A stretch of DNA of 64,000 bases, from the NCBI RefSeq assembly GCF_003149455.1, contig NZ_QFFK01000014.1, forward strand, positions 1 to 64,000, written 5' to 3'. The translations under genes were made by a program, and so were the position numbers. Numbering within the stretch: position 1 is the stretch's first letter; every line of letters begins with the position of its first letter. Of this stretch, positions 35,886 to 44,757 are shown piece by piece. The notes below the pieces were generated by a model, which was given only the letters and a program-made list of their open reading frames with translations, had not been told where the DNA came from and did not search any database. Source of the stretch: Chitinophaga deserti (GTDB lineage Bacteria; Bacteroidota; Bacteroidia; Chitinophagales; Chitinophagaceae).

Positions 35886-38800
35886 TTAAAAACCAACGTT
35901 AAGGCCGAAGTTGTACACGCGTTGTACGGGGTATCCCAGCCCGTTGCCGCCCATTTCCACATCCCACAGCTTAAAGGTGCTGATGGCGAAGAGGTTCATG
36001 GCGTTGGCATATATGCGGGTGTTCACCATGCGGAAGCGCTTCTGCAATCTGTCGGGCAGAGAAAAGCCCAGCTCCACGGTTTTAAGGCGGAGGAATTCGC
36101 CACTGCGCATCCACCAGGTAGAGGTCTGGAAGTTGTTAGCCACGAAGTAGTTGCTCAGGCGTGGCCAGAAGGCGTACAGGTTGCGGTTGTTTTCGCTCCA
36201 GTGGTCTTCGGAGATTACGCGCAGCAGACCGTGCTGGCCGCCACCGTTCTGAACGAAGGGCTGGGTGGAATAAGGATCTATCCAGAAGGAAGAACGAGCC
36301 GAGCCCTGGAAGAAGAAGCTGAAATCAAAGGTCTTCCACCCCAGAGAGGAACCGAAGCCGTAAGTGATCTCAGGCATGGAGGGCAGGCCGATAGGTACCA
36401 TGTCTGAAGAGTTCACGATACCGTCGTTATTAATATCGCGGTACTTGATATCGCCACCATATACACGGCTGCCGAAGTTCTGCACCGGGGAGTTGGCTAC
36501 TTCCTGATCATCTACGAACAGGCGCTCTGCTACATAACCCCAGGCCTGGCTCAGCGAGTTACCGACTCTGGAGCGGTAAGCTTCCTTGTATTTAGGCTCT
36601 TCGTTTACCAGCAGCTTATTGGTGGCGTAAGTGAAGGTACCTCTGGCCTGGAGCCAGATACCATTCTTGAAGGTGCGGTTATAATCGATAGAAAGGTCTA
36701 CCCCCTTCCCTTCCGCTTCGCCCACGTTTGCACTGATAGGTACATTGAGGCCGAGTGTGGAAGGCAGTGTGGAGCGGGTCATGAGGATGTTGGAGCGGCG
36801 CTCCATGAATGCATCGGCTACGATGTTCAGGGAGTTGAACAGGCCCAGTTCGATACCCACGTTGGCTTTCTTGGAACGCTCCCAGGTAATGTTCCTGTTT
36901 TCGTAACGGCGCACGGATACACCAGGCATATAGAGTGCGTATTTCTCTCCGAAAGTGGCGCCACGGCCTCCGTCGTTCATATTCACGTCTGACAGGTAGA
37001 AGAACCTGTCTTCATCCCTGCCGATCTGATCGTTACCCACAAGGCCGAACGAACCACGGAACTTCAGTTTGTCAACGACGTCGGCGTAAGGTTTGAAGAA
37101 ATCTTCCTGGTAAACATTCCATGCCGCGCCGATAGACGGGAAGAAGCCATACCGGTGTGTTTCCGCAAAACGCTCTGAACCGTTGTAGCCGAAGTTGGCC
37201 TCCAGCAGGTAGCGGTCGTCGTAATCATAGGTAAAGCGGCCGCTTACGCCCTGGTTACGGTGGGGTAATGATGTTTGCAGGGTTTGACCGTTACCGGTGA
37301 GGTAGCCTCTGAAAATGCCTATCAGCATCCCCGAAACGGAGTGCTTGTCCATCGTGCGGGCATAAGTAACTGCTGCTTCGAGGTAAGATGTGGTAGCAGT
37401 GGTTTTATCACTGGGAGAATAATTTAGGTATTCAGTACCGTTATTATTCAGGGATACCAGTTTAGGTTTATCACCTGCCACGCCAGGCACCAGTTTATAA
37501 TAGTAAGGCGAATATCCGCGGGATACTTCGAAGTACGCATACCTTTCCGTATACGCCATGAGGCGGGCATTCAGTCCGGGCGTAATGAATTTCAGGTCCT
37601 GTTTCAGTTCCAGCTGTGCCAGCAGATTGGAGGTATTGTATTGCTGGTAACCGGAAACCGATAATGCGTAAGGGTTGAAGAACAGGTTAGAGCCGTTCAT
37701 GGTGTTGGCACCGTAACCGCGCATTACCGCACTTCCGAAGAGCGGGTGGTTGAGCTGGGGGGCATATTCTTTAGGATATACCGCCGGGAAATCTACCGGG
37801 TTAGCCCAGATAGCCTGCTCAAAGCGGCGGGCACCACCACCGATGGGACCATTGTAATCATCGAACTGGCCATAGGTACGTACGATACCCACAGTTGTAG
37901 GGGTAAGATTGATATTGATGTTGGAACGGATGGAATAGTTGCGCAGTTTGATGTTGCTGTTGAAGTTATTCAGCTTGTCTACTTTCAGGATACCGTTATC
38001 GATATTATAAGTTCCTGCGATATAGTACTGCGCTACTTTACCACCGCCGTTCATGGAGAAGTTCAGGCGCTGGTTGTTGGTGTAGTTCTTAATCATCTGC
38101 TTGATCCAGTCGTTGTTGGGGTACAGCAGCGGATCGGCACCGGCAGCGGTTTTCTCGATCTTTTCCTGTGAATAGGGCTGCTCTCCGAGGGGATCACGGG
38201 TGGCCACGGCTTCGTTGGCCAGTTTCATATAGGTGATGTTATCTGCGAACTTGATGCTGCGGGTATTGGTAGACAGGGAGTTCTCGAAGCGTACGTTGAA
38301 CTTCGTTTTTCCTTCCACACCGGCCTTGGTGGTTACCAGTACAACACCGTTGGCACCTCTTGCCCCGTAAAGGCTGGAGGCGGTGGCATCTTTAAGGATG
38401 GAGAATCCGGAGATGTCATCGGGCTGCAGGCGGGCCAGGTCGGTGGTGGTAGACTCCATACCGTCGATGAGGATGAGCGGGTCTACTTTACCGGTACCGA
38501 AGGTGGTGATACCGCGGATGAAGAAGCTGGCATTATCTCTGCCGGGTTCGCCACTGCGCTGGTACGAGATCACGCCGCTGAGCCTTCCGGCGAGCATGGT
38601 AGTGAGGTTGCTGGTAGGGCCTTTCAGCTCTTTGGGGTTAATAGAGGTAACGGCACTTACGAGACTGCTTTTCTTCTGCGTGCCATAAGCTACCACAACA
38701 ACTTCACCCACATCAGATACCTTCTGTTTTAAAACGATTTTCAGGGGCTTCAGTTCATACAGTACTTCAACAAGCGGCTGCATGCCGATCATGGTGAAGC

Positions 38801-39296
38801 TCAGCGAGTCGCCTTTAGAGGCTTCGATGGTGAAGGTACCCAGTGCATCCGTAAGGGCGTTGGCCTTGTTGGATTTGTTGTGAACGGTTACACCCGGCAG
38901 TACCTGGCCAGATTCGTCGGACACGATACCGCGGATCTGGATGTAGCGGGAGGATACATTGTTGTCTGCCTTCGCCTGTTCTGTTTTCTTCTTCAGCACC
39001 ACCGTTTTGTCTACTACCGACCAGGTGAAAGGCTGGCCGGCCAGTACATCACGGAGGGCTTCGTCCAGTGAAGCGCCTTTAAGATCTGCCGTAACACGGC
39101 GGGCTTCGCCCAGCATGTTGAGGTCGTATAAAAAGAGGTAGCCGGTTTGTTGCCGGATCTGTTTCATCACATCTTCGAGCGATGAATTCTTAACGTGGAT
39201 CGTTACCTGCTGTGCGTAAGCCCGGGCCTGAAACTGGATAGTCAGGGCAAAGCACAGCCACAGCAACGCCTTCGTGGAGAAGCGTAATCGTTGCAT
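35886..39296 (-). CDS. SusC/RagA-family TonB-linked outer-membrane transporter with STN signalling domain
   Basis: 1136 residues. A signal peptide (about 1-28) is followed by a secretin/TonB N-terminal short (STN) domain (about 30-100), a carboxypeptidase-regulatory-like domain (about 118-195, I-R-G-I-V-S-D-E-S-G), the SusC plug (V-V-V-A-Y-G-T-Q-K-K-S-S-L-V, S-I-L-K-D-A-T-A-S-S-L-Y-G-A-R-G) and a 22-strand-type barrel. It imports oligosaccharides using TonB energy. The STN domain allows contact with FecR, here encoded immediately upstream, so ligand binding can switch on the ECF sigma and hence the locus. A 134-base gap separates it from fecR, leaving room for an ECF-dependent promoter. Confidence 0.96.
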   Translation of the reverse strand: MQRLRFSTKALLWLCFALTIQFQARAYAQQVTIHVKNSSLEDVMKQIRQQTGYLFLYDLNMLGEARRVTADLKGASLDEALRDVLAGQPFTWSVVDKTVVLKKKTEQAKADNNVSSRYIQIRGIVSDESGQVLPGVTVHNKSNKANALTDALGTFTIEASKGDSLSFTMIGMQPLVEVLYELKPLKIVLKQKVSDVGEVVVVAYGTQKKSSLVSAVTSINPKELKGPTSNLTTMLAGRLSGVISYQRSGEPGRDNASFFIRGITTFGTGKVDPLILIDGMESTTTDLARLQPDDISGFSILKDATASSLYGARGANGVVLVTTKAGVEGKTKFNVRFENSLSTNTRSIKFADNITYMKLANEAVATRDPLGEQPYSQEKIEKTAAGADPLLYPNNDWIKQMIKNYTNNQRLNFSMNGGGKVAQYYIAGTYNIDNGILKVDKLNNFNSNIKLRNYSIRSNININLTPTTVGIVRTYGQFDDYNGPIGGGARRFEQAIWANPVDFPAVYPKEYAPQLNHPLFGSAVMRGYGANTMNGSNLFFNPYALSVSGYQQYNTSNLLAQLELKQDLKFITPGLNARLMAYTERYAYFEVSRGYSPYYYKLVPGVAGDKPKLVSLNNNGTEYLNYSPSDKTTATTSYLEAAVTYARTMDKHSVSGMLIGIFRGYLTGNGQTLQTSLPHRNQGVSGRFTYDYDDRYLLEANFGYNGSERFAETHRYGFFPSIGAAWNVYQEDFFKPYADVVDKLKFRGSFGLVGNDQIGRDEDRFFYLSDVNMNDGGRGATFGEKYALYMPGVSVRRYENRNITWERSKKANVGIELGLFNSLNIVADAFMERRSNILMTRSTLPSTLGLNVPISANVGEAEGKGVDLSIDYNRTFKNGIWLQARGTFTYATNKLLVNEEPKYKEAYRSRVGNSLSQAWGYVAERLFVDDQEVANSPVQNFGSRVYGGDIKYRDINNDGIVNSSDMVPIGLPSMPEITYGFGSSLGWKTFDFSFFFQGSARSSFWIDPYSTQPFVQNGGGQHGLLRVISEDHWSENNRNLYAFWPRLSNYFVANNFQTSTWWMRSGEFLRLKTVELGFSLPDRLQKRFRMVNTRIYANAMNLFAISTFKLWDVEMGGNGLGYPVQRVYNFGLNVGF

Positions 39297-39430
39297 TGGG
39301 AATTAATTTTGGTTGCGTGGTAAATGTGGAGGTAATAGCATCCCCTACCCGTGGTTGCGGGACCGGTTTTCCATTATCTCTTTCAGTGTTTTGTTGCGGT
39401 AATGTTTCTGTTACGTGATCATTTAGGTGG

Positions 39431-40576
39431 TCAAGGAATTACTGTTACGGTGTTATTGTTGATCTCAAAATGTATGCTTCCTGTCATTTCCAACATTTTC
39501 AGAACGTCTTCTATCTTTTCCGTTCTGGATATTGCGCCACCGAAGTCTTTGCCTTCGGTATTGCCTTTATATACTACATCCACATCATACCACCGCGATA
39601 CCTGGCGCATGATGGAGCGGATATTTCCTCTGAATTCAAATCTTCCCTCTTTCCAGGCAATTACCCTTTCGGTTTCTGCCGGCTGTACTTTCAGGTTGTT
39701 GCCGGAGCGGCCCATTACGGCCTGCAGGCCCGGGGTGAGTACTGCATTGGCGCCACGGCCTGTTACGTTAACGCCCCCTTCCAGCAGGGTGGCTTCTATC
39801 TGGCTTTCATCTTTATAGGCCATGACATTGAAATGGGTACCTGTTACGCGTACGGCCATGTCTTCTGCTTTCACGATAAAGGGCTGTTGCGGGCGGGAGG
39901 CTATTTCGAAGTATACTTCTCCTTCCATTTCCACGACCCTTTCCTTTGCCGAGAATACGGTGGGGAACCTGATTTGTGAAGCGGCATTGAGCCATACCCT
40001 CGAACCGTCTGGCAATACAACCCTGAACTGTCCGCCGCGTGGTGTGCGGATGGTGTTGTAGGTGGGTTGCTCTGCGGCGGCAGTATCATATTGTAAAGCG
40101 TTACCGTTCACCTGTGCATGGAGGCCCTGCTGTACACCAATAGTGCCGTTGCCGGAGCGTTCCAGATCTATTTCGCGGCCATCGCCCAGTACGAGTACGG
40201 CACGGTCTTTCCCCGGGGCAATGCCATTATTTATGGCTGCTGTATTGTTCCCGCTGCCCTGCTGTGTTTTCCAGAGGGTGGCGATGCCGAACAATACGAG
40301 GATACCGGCTGCTACTGCGGCCCAGGTAAGGTAGCGGGGCCTTTTATGACCTGTTGCTTCACCGGCCAGGATGGATTCCAGTACACGGTTGCCTGCATCT
40401 TCGGGCATCAGTGTACTGCTGTCGTGGTCTTCTGCCAGCATCGCGTCTATCTTCTCTTTCACGGCATCCTCCTGCTCCCCGTCTGCCACCATGCGGAAAA
40501 GCTCCTGCTCTTCTTCCGGCGTAGCCTGGCCAGTTTGATACCTTTGGAATAAATGCGCGAATCTCGAAGCTTTCAT
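39431..40576 (-). CDS. FecR-family anti-sigma factor (glycan locus)
   Basis: 381 residues. The N-terminal cytoplasmic part (about 1-80) should bind the ECF sigma, one membrane segment lies at about 84-103 (Y-L-T-W-A-A-V-A-A-G-I-L-V-L-F), the FecR domain spans about 150-250 (T-P-R-G-G-Q-F-R-V-V-L-P-D-G-S-R-V-W-L-N-A-A-S), and the C-terminal DUF4974 (about 310-380) is expected to contact the STN domain of SusC. It transmits the outer-membrane signal. The order sigma-fecR-susC on one strand, with a 49-base gap after the sigma gene, is the standard arrangement in this phylum. Confidence 0.95.
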   Translation of the reverse strand: MKASRFAHLFQRYQTGQATPEEEQELFRMVADGEQEDAVKEKIDAMLAEDHDSSTLMPEDAGNRVLESILAGEATGHKRPRYLTWAAVAAGILVLFGIATLWKTQQGSGNNTAAINNGIAPGKDRAVLVLGDGREIDLERSGNGTIGVQQGLHAQVNGNALQYDTAAAEQPTYNTIRTPRGGQFRVVLPDGSRVWLNAASQIRFPTVFSAKERVVEMEGEVYFEIASRPQQPFIVKAEDMAVRVTGTHFNVMAYKDESQIEATLLEGGVNVTGRGANAVLTPGLQAVMGRSGNNLKVQPAETERVIAWKEGRFEFRGNIRSIMRQVSRWYDVDVVYKGNTEGKDFGGAISRTEKIEDVLKMLEMTGSIHFEINNNTVTVIP

Positions 40577-40625
40577 GTACGACTTGCTTGTTAATTATAT
40601 GAGACAATAAGAAAAAGACGATGGG

Positions 40626-41228
40626 TTACATGGCCGGAAAAAAAATTCCGGATGTAGTGGAGGCGAGTAATAATAAGGGGTACATATCCATCCGGGCGAT
40701 GCAGTATTCGCGGATAGAGCGCATGGCTCTGGCCAGGTGGATCTTTACGGTTTCAGGGGATAGTTGCAGCATATCGGCTACCTCGTTGCGGGGGAGCCCT
40801 TCCACTTTGGTAAGGCGGTACACCCGTTCCTGCTGGGGTGGCAGGCGGCGTACGGCGTTCTGCAGCACGCGCTCCAGGTCGCGGCTGATAACTTTTTCCT
40901 CGGTGCCTTTACAGGCAGGCTCCTGCGTGGTGAAACCATCCGTCTTTTCACGGGCCAGTTGCCGGAGGGCGTTATATATATGATTACGGGCAGTGGTAAA
41001 CAGGTAAGCGCGGAAATGCTCTACAGCGTGCATGGTGTGGCGGTTGGTCCAGATTTTAATAAACACCTCCTGCACAATTTCTTCCGCATGGGTAGGGCTA
41101 CCCATCAGCCGGAGGGCTGTAGCGTAAATACGGTGCTTGTATTCGTGGAATATTTCAGAGAAAGCAGTGCTGTCTCCTTCCGATAACCGTATCAGTAAAT
41201 CCTGTTCGTGTTTGGTTGACGTATTCAT
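40626..41228 (-). CDS. ECF RNA polymerase sigma factor (glycan locus)
   Basis: 200 residues with region 2 at about 25-95 (F-S-E-I-F-H-E-Y-K-H-R-I-Y-A-T-A-L-R, E-E-I-V-Q-E-V-F-I-K-I-W) and region 4 at about 128-180 (L-P-P-Q-Q-E-R-V-Y-R-L-T, then the helix-turn-helix G-L-P-R-N-E-V-A-D-M-L-Q-L-S-P-E-T-V-K). It belongs to the Bacteroidetes-expanded ECF group that pairs with FecR. The C-terminus carries a short hydrophobic tail (P-L-L-L-L-A-S-T-T), common in this group. It probably drives the susC operon. Its own promoter region (41229-41320) shows no strong consensus. Confidence 0.94.
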   Translation of the reverse strand: MNTSTKHEQDLLIRLSEGDSTAFSEIFHEYKHRIYATALRLMGSPTHAEEIVQEVFIKIWTNRHTMHAVEHFRAYLFTTARNHIYNALRQLAREKTDGFTTQEPACKGTEEKVISRDLERVLQNAVRRLPPQQERVYRLTKVEGLPRNEVADMLQLSPETVKIHLARAMRSIREYCIARMDMYPLLLLASTTSGIFFPAM

Positions 41229-41315
41229 CCCATGCGATGCGTAACTAAATTAGTGACAATCACGCACATCGGTGAACCTTATATTCTCTTAGTGTAATAC
41301 TATTTTAACTGAAGT

Positions 41316-41356
41316 AAAGAAAACCGCCCTGCGTTAGCTAATGTACGGCAGGGCGG
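41316..41356 (-). terminator. Intrinsic terminator of the metal-efflux operon
   Basis: CCGCCCTGC (41324-41332) pairs with GCAGGGCGG (41348-41356). On the minus strand the stem is followed by TTTTCTTT. It is downstream of the 60-residue protein gene and ahead of the sigma gene's upstream region. Confidence 0.8.
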
Positions 41357-41439
41357 AGAGGATTGTGACCCGGCGAAGGAGATCAGCCGGGTGCTTTCTA
41401 TCAACCTGTTTATGCGAACTAAAACCTGTCAACTGCTGA

Positions 41440-41622
41440 TTAACCAGCCTTTTTAACTGTCTTTTTTGCTTCGTGATGATGCTTTGCTGTTTTCTTGTGC
41501 TCTGCTTTACCTGCATGCTTTGCCTGTTCGGTTTTAGCGGGTGCTTTTTCCTGTGCGAAAGCTGCGGTCATGCCACCAGATACGATCATTGCGGCGGCCA
41601 TCAGAATCATGATCTTTTTCAT
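41440..41622 (-). CDS. Tiny His/Lys-rich exported protein, candidate metal-binding peptide
   Basis: 60 residues: a good signal peptide (M-K-K-I-M-I-L-M, ending A-A-F-A near 23) and a mature part of about 37 residues made mostly of Lys, Ala, Glu and five His, including H-H-H. It is the last gene on the same strand after the RND transporter (29-base gap) and precedes the operon terminator, so co-expression with the efflux system is likely. Very small His-rich periplasmic proteins accompany other metal-resistance loci and can buffer metal. That role here is inference. Similar Lys/His-rich low-complexity exported peptides are also seen in unrelated contexts, so the evidence is position plus composition. 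Confidence 0.65.
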   Translation of the reverse strand: MKKIMILMAAAMIVSGGMTAAFAQEKAPAKTEQAKHAGKAEHKKTAKHHHEAKKTVKKAG

Positions 41623-41651
41623 TTTGTTTGTTTTTTATGATGAATAAATAA

Positions 41652-44600
41652 TCAAATCAGTTTACCATACCGCTTACGGTATGCGGAGTAAAATATGAGC
41701 GGGAAGATGAGCAGGGTGAGAACGGTAGCCGTGATCAGCCCGCCTATTACCACTACCGCTAGGGGCTTCTGTGTTTCGGAGCCTATACCGCTGCTGACGG
41801 CTGCGGGGATAAGCCCGATGGCTGCCATGAGGGCCGTCATCACCACAGGCCTGATACGTTCTTCCACACCCTGGCGTATGGCTTCATTGAGCGGTATCCG
41901 CGCCTGCAGGTTTTTATGGAATACGGAAATAAGGATCACCCCGTTCTGAATACATATCCCGAACAATGCAATGAACCCCACTCCTGCCGATATGCCGAAG
42001 TTGATGCCTGTGGCGTGAAGTGCCAGTATGCCGCCTATGAGGGCAAAGGGTAAGTTCATGAGGATGAGGCCCGCATCTTTTACGCTTCCCATCATAATGA
42101 ACAGGATAATAAAGATGGCTACGAGGCTCACGGGTACTACCTGTGTAAGGCGCTTGGTGGCGCGTACCTGGTTCTCGAACTCACCGGTCCACCCGATGGA
42201 ATAACCTTTAGGCAGCTGGATGGACTTTTTCACTTTAGCCTGTGCTTCGGCAATGGTGCTTCCAAGGTCGCGGTCGCGGACGGAGAACTTCACGCCTATG
42301 AAGCGCTTGGTATTATCGCGGTAAATAAAAGCCGGACCGGTTTGGGTTTGAAAGGTGGCGATCTCCTTGAGGGGGATCTTCTTCCCGTTCATGGCGGGTA
42401 CCATCAGATTGCGAAGGTCTTCCTCATCTTTCCGGTAATCGGCATCATACCGTACCCGTACATCAAACTTGCGCTCCCCTTCATACAGCTGGGTAGCAGT
42501 TTTACCCCCGATGGCCATTTCAATCACAGCCTGTGCATCGGCAGTTTTTACTCCGTAAAGGGCCATTTTAGTGTCGCTGAGGCGTACGCTCATCTCTGGC
42601 TGACCGATGTTCCGGAGGATGCCCACGTCTTTAATACCTCTTACACCATTGATCTGTGTGATCACTTCATTGGCGATACGGTCCAGCTCGTTGAGGTCGT
42701 CTCCATAAATTTTCACGGCATTGCTGGCATTGATACCGGCCACTGCTTCGGCCACGTTATCGATGATAGGCTGTGAGTAGTTGTATACCACGCCCTGGTA
42801 TTGCCTGAGTCGGTGGTCCATTTCTTCCACCAGCTGGTCCATGGTGATCTTTCGTTTCCATTCTGCTTTGGGCTTCAGGTTCACCTGGCACTGTACGTAA
42901 TAGAACCCGCTGGGGTCGGTGCCATCGTTAGAACGGCCAGTTTGAGACAGTACCCCGTTTACTTCCGGGAAGCTGCCCAGCTCTTTCCTGAACTTGCGGA
43001 CGAACTCCACCGTTTCGTTGAGCGACATGCTCATGGGGAGCTTCGCTTCCACCCACAACGCCCCTTCATTGAGTTGCGGGAGAAACTCTGAGCCAAGAAA
43101 TTTCGCGGAACCGAAGCTGGCCCCCATGAACAATACCGCTATTAATAAAGAAAGCTTTTTATGCCCGTACGTCCAGTTAAAGCCGCCCATTACTATGCGG
43201 TTGAAGAAATTCACCACCGGGTTGTGCTTCTCCCTGACATTCTTATTTAATAGTATCGACGTTAGCACCGGCACCAGCGTCAGCGTAAAGAGCAGGGCGC
43301 CCAGCAGGGCAAAGCCCAGCGTCCAGGCAAGGGGCGAGAACATTTTGCCTTCCACTTTCTGGAATGAGAAGATGGGCAGCAGGGATACGATGATGATCAG
43401 TTTGGAGAAGAAGACCGCTTTACCCAGCTCCCCTCCTGTTTTCTTGATCCACCCCAGCTTAGCCATCCGGTTGAATTTCTCCATCCCGAAATGCTTCGCC
43501 TTATGATCCAGCATTACAAATATCCCTTCCACCATCACGACGGCCCCGTCTATAATTATCCCGAAATCGATGGCCCCCATACTGAGCAGGTTGGCGCTCA
43601 TGCCTTTCAGTTTAAGGCAGATGAATGCAAACAGAAGCGACAGCGGGATGATGATGCCCACAATGAGGGTGGTACGCCAGTCGGCCATAAAGATGAACAC
43701 GATCACCGTCACGAATATGATGCCTTCCATGAGGTTGTGCATCACAGTGCTGGTACAATATTCCATGAGGGTATCGCGGTCGTAGAAGGTTTCCATTTTA
43801 ATATCCGCCGGCAGTACCTTCTCATTCAGTTCCTTCACTTTGTCTTTGATCTGCGCCAGTACTTCGGACGGGTTCTCTCCTTTCCGCATGACCACGATGC
43901 CTTCCACAATATCATCCATTTCATTGAGGCCTGCCTGCCCCACTCTTGGCAGCGATGCTTCCCGCACATTGGCTACGTTCTTTACAAGGATGGGCGTGCC
44001 GTCTATATTCTCGATGATGATGTTCTCAATGTCCTGGATGTTATCGAGCAGACCGATGCCCCGCACTACGTAAGCCTGTCCGTTTTTCTCGATCACATCG
44101 CCCCCTACGTTGATATTGCTCTGGGAAGCGGCTTCGTATAATTCAAGGGGTGTAATGTCGTACTTGGCGAGTTTAATGGGGTCTGCGGTGATCTCATATA
44201 TCTTTTCCTGTCCACCGAAAGCCACCACGTCTGCCACGCCGGGCACGCTTCTCAGCTGCCGGTCTATCACCCAGTTCTGGTAAGTAAGCAGACTGCGCGA
44301 ATCGCGGTGGGGGCTTTTCAGCCAGTAGCGGAACACTTCCCCGGTAGGACCGTAAGGCGGCTGCACTTCAGGTTCTACTCCCTCCGGCAGGGAAACATTG
44401 CGGAGCATATTGTTCACCTGCTGCCGGGCGAAGAAGTCTTCCACATCATCGTCAAAGATGATCTTGATAACGGAGAGGCCGAACATGGTGATGGAGCGCA
44501 CACTTGCCTTCTTCTGTACACCGTTCATCGATATTTCAATGGGCGTGGTCACGAAGCGCTCCACTTCTTCCGCGCTTCTGCCGTTCCATTCCGATACCAC

Positions 44601-44753
44601 TACGATCTGTGTGTTGGTCACATCCGGGAAGGCTTCGATGGGGGTATGCAGGTAGGCTGTAACACCACCAACGGTGAGCACGGCCAGCATAAAGAACACG
44701 AAGAACCTGTTGCGGAGCGAGAACCCCACTATATTTCTGATGAATTTGTTCAT
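41652..44753 (-). CDS. CzcA-type heavy-metal efflux RND transporter
   Basis: 1033 residues with the usual RND plan: twelve membrane helices and two large periplasmic loops. Helix 4 carries D-F-G-I-I-I-D-G-A-V-V-M-V-E, with Asp 396, Asp 402 and Glu 409 spaced exactly as the proton-relay residues Asp 402, Asp 408 and Glu 415 of CzcA. Copper/silver pumps (CusA) instead have one Asp and one Glu in this helix. A divalent ion such as Zn, Co, Cd or Ni is therefore more likely than Cu(I). It starts 4 bases after the adaptor stop in a tripartite operon. Helix 4 ends E-G-I-F where many homologues have E-N, a small deviation. The ion itself is inferred. Confidence 0.93.
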   Translation of the reverse strand: MNKFIRNIVGFSLRNRFFVFFMLAVLTVGGVTAYLHTPIEAFPDVTNTQIVVVSEWNGRSAEEVERFVTTPIEISMNGVQKKASVRSITMFGLSVIKIIFDDDVEDFFARQQVNNMLRNVSLPEGVEPEVQPPYGPTGEVFRYWLKSPHRDSRSLLTYQNWVIDRQLRSVPGVADVVAFGGQEKIYEITADPIKLAKYDITPLELYEAASQSNINVGGDVIEKNGQAYVVRGIGLLDNIQDIENIIIENIDGTPILVKNVANVREASLPRVGQAGLNEMDDIVEGIVVMRKGENPSEVLAQIKDKVKELNEKVLPADIKMETFYDRDTLMEYCTSTVMHNLMEGIIFVTVIVFIFMADWRTTLIVGIIIPLSLLFAFICLKLKGMSANLLSMGAIDFGIIIDGAVVMVEGIFVMLDHKAKHFGMEKFNRMAKLGWIKKTGGELGKAVFFSKLIIIVSLLPIFSFQKVEGKMFSPLAWTLGFALLGALLFTLTLVPVLTSILLNKNVREKHNPVVNFFNRIVMGGFNWTYGHKKLSLLIAVLFMGASFGSAKFLGSEFLPQLNEGALWVEAKLPMSMSLNETVEFVRKFRKELGSFPEVNGVLSQTGRSNDGTDPSGFYYVQCQVNLKPKAEWKRKITMDQLVEEMDHRLRQYQGVVYNYSQPIIDNVAEAVAGINASNAVKIYGDDLNELDRIANEVITQINGVRGIKDVGILRNIGQPEMSVRLSDTKMALYGVKTADAQAVIEMAIGGKTATQLYEGERKFDVRVRYDADYRKDEEDLRNLMVPAMNGKKIPLKEIATFQTQTGPAFIYRDNTKRFIGVKFSVRDRDLGSTIAEAQAKVKKSIQLPKGYSIGWTGEFENQVRATKRLTQVVPVSLVAIFIILFIMMGSVKDAGLILMNLPFALIGGILALHATGINFGISAGVGFIALFGICIQNGVILISVFHKNLQARIPLNEAIRQGVEERIRPVVMTALMAAIGLIPAAVSSGIGSETQKPLAVVVIGGLITATVLTLLIFPLIFYSAYRKRYGKLI

Positions 44754-44757
44754 GTCG

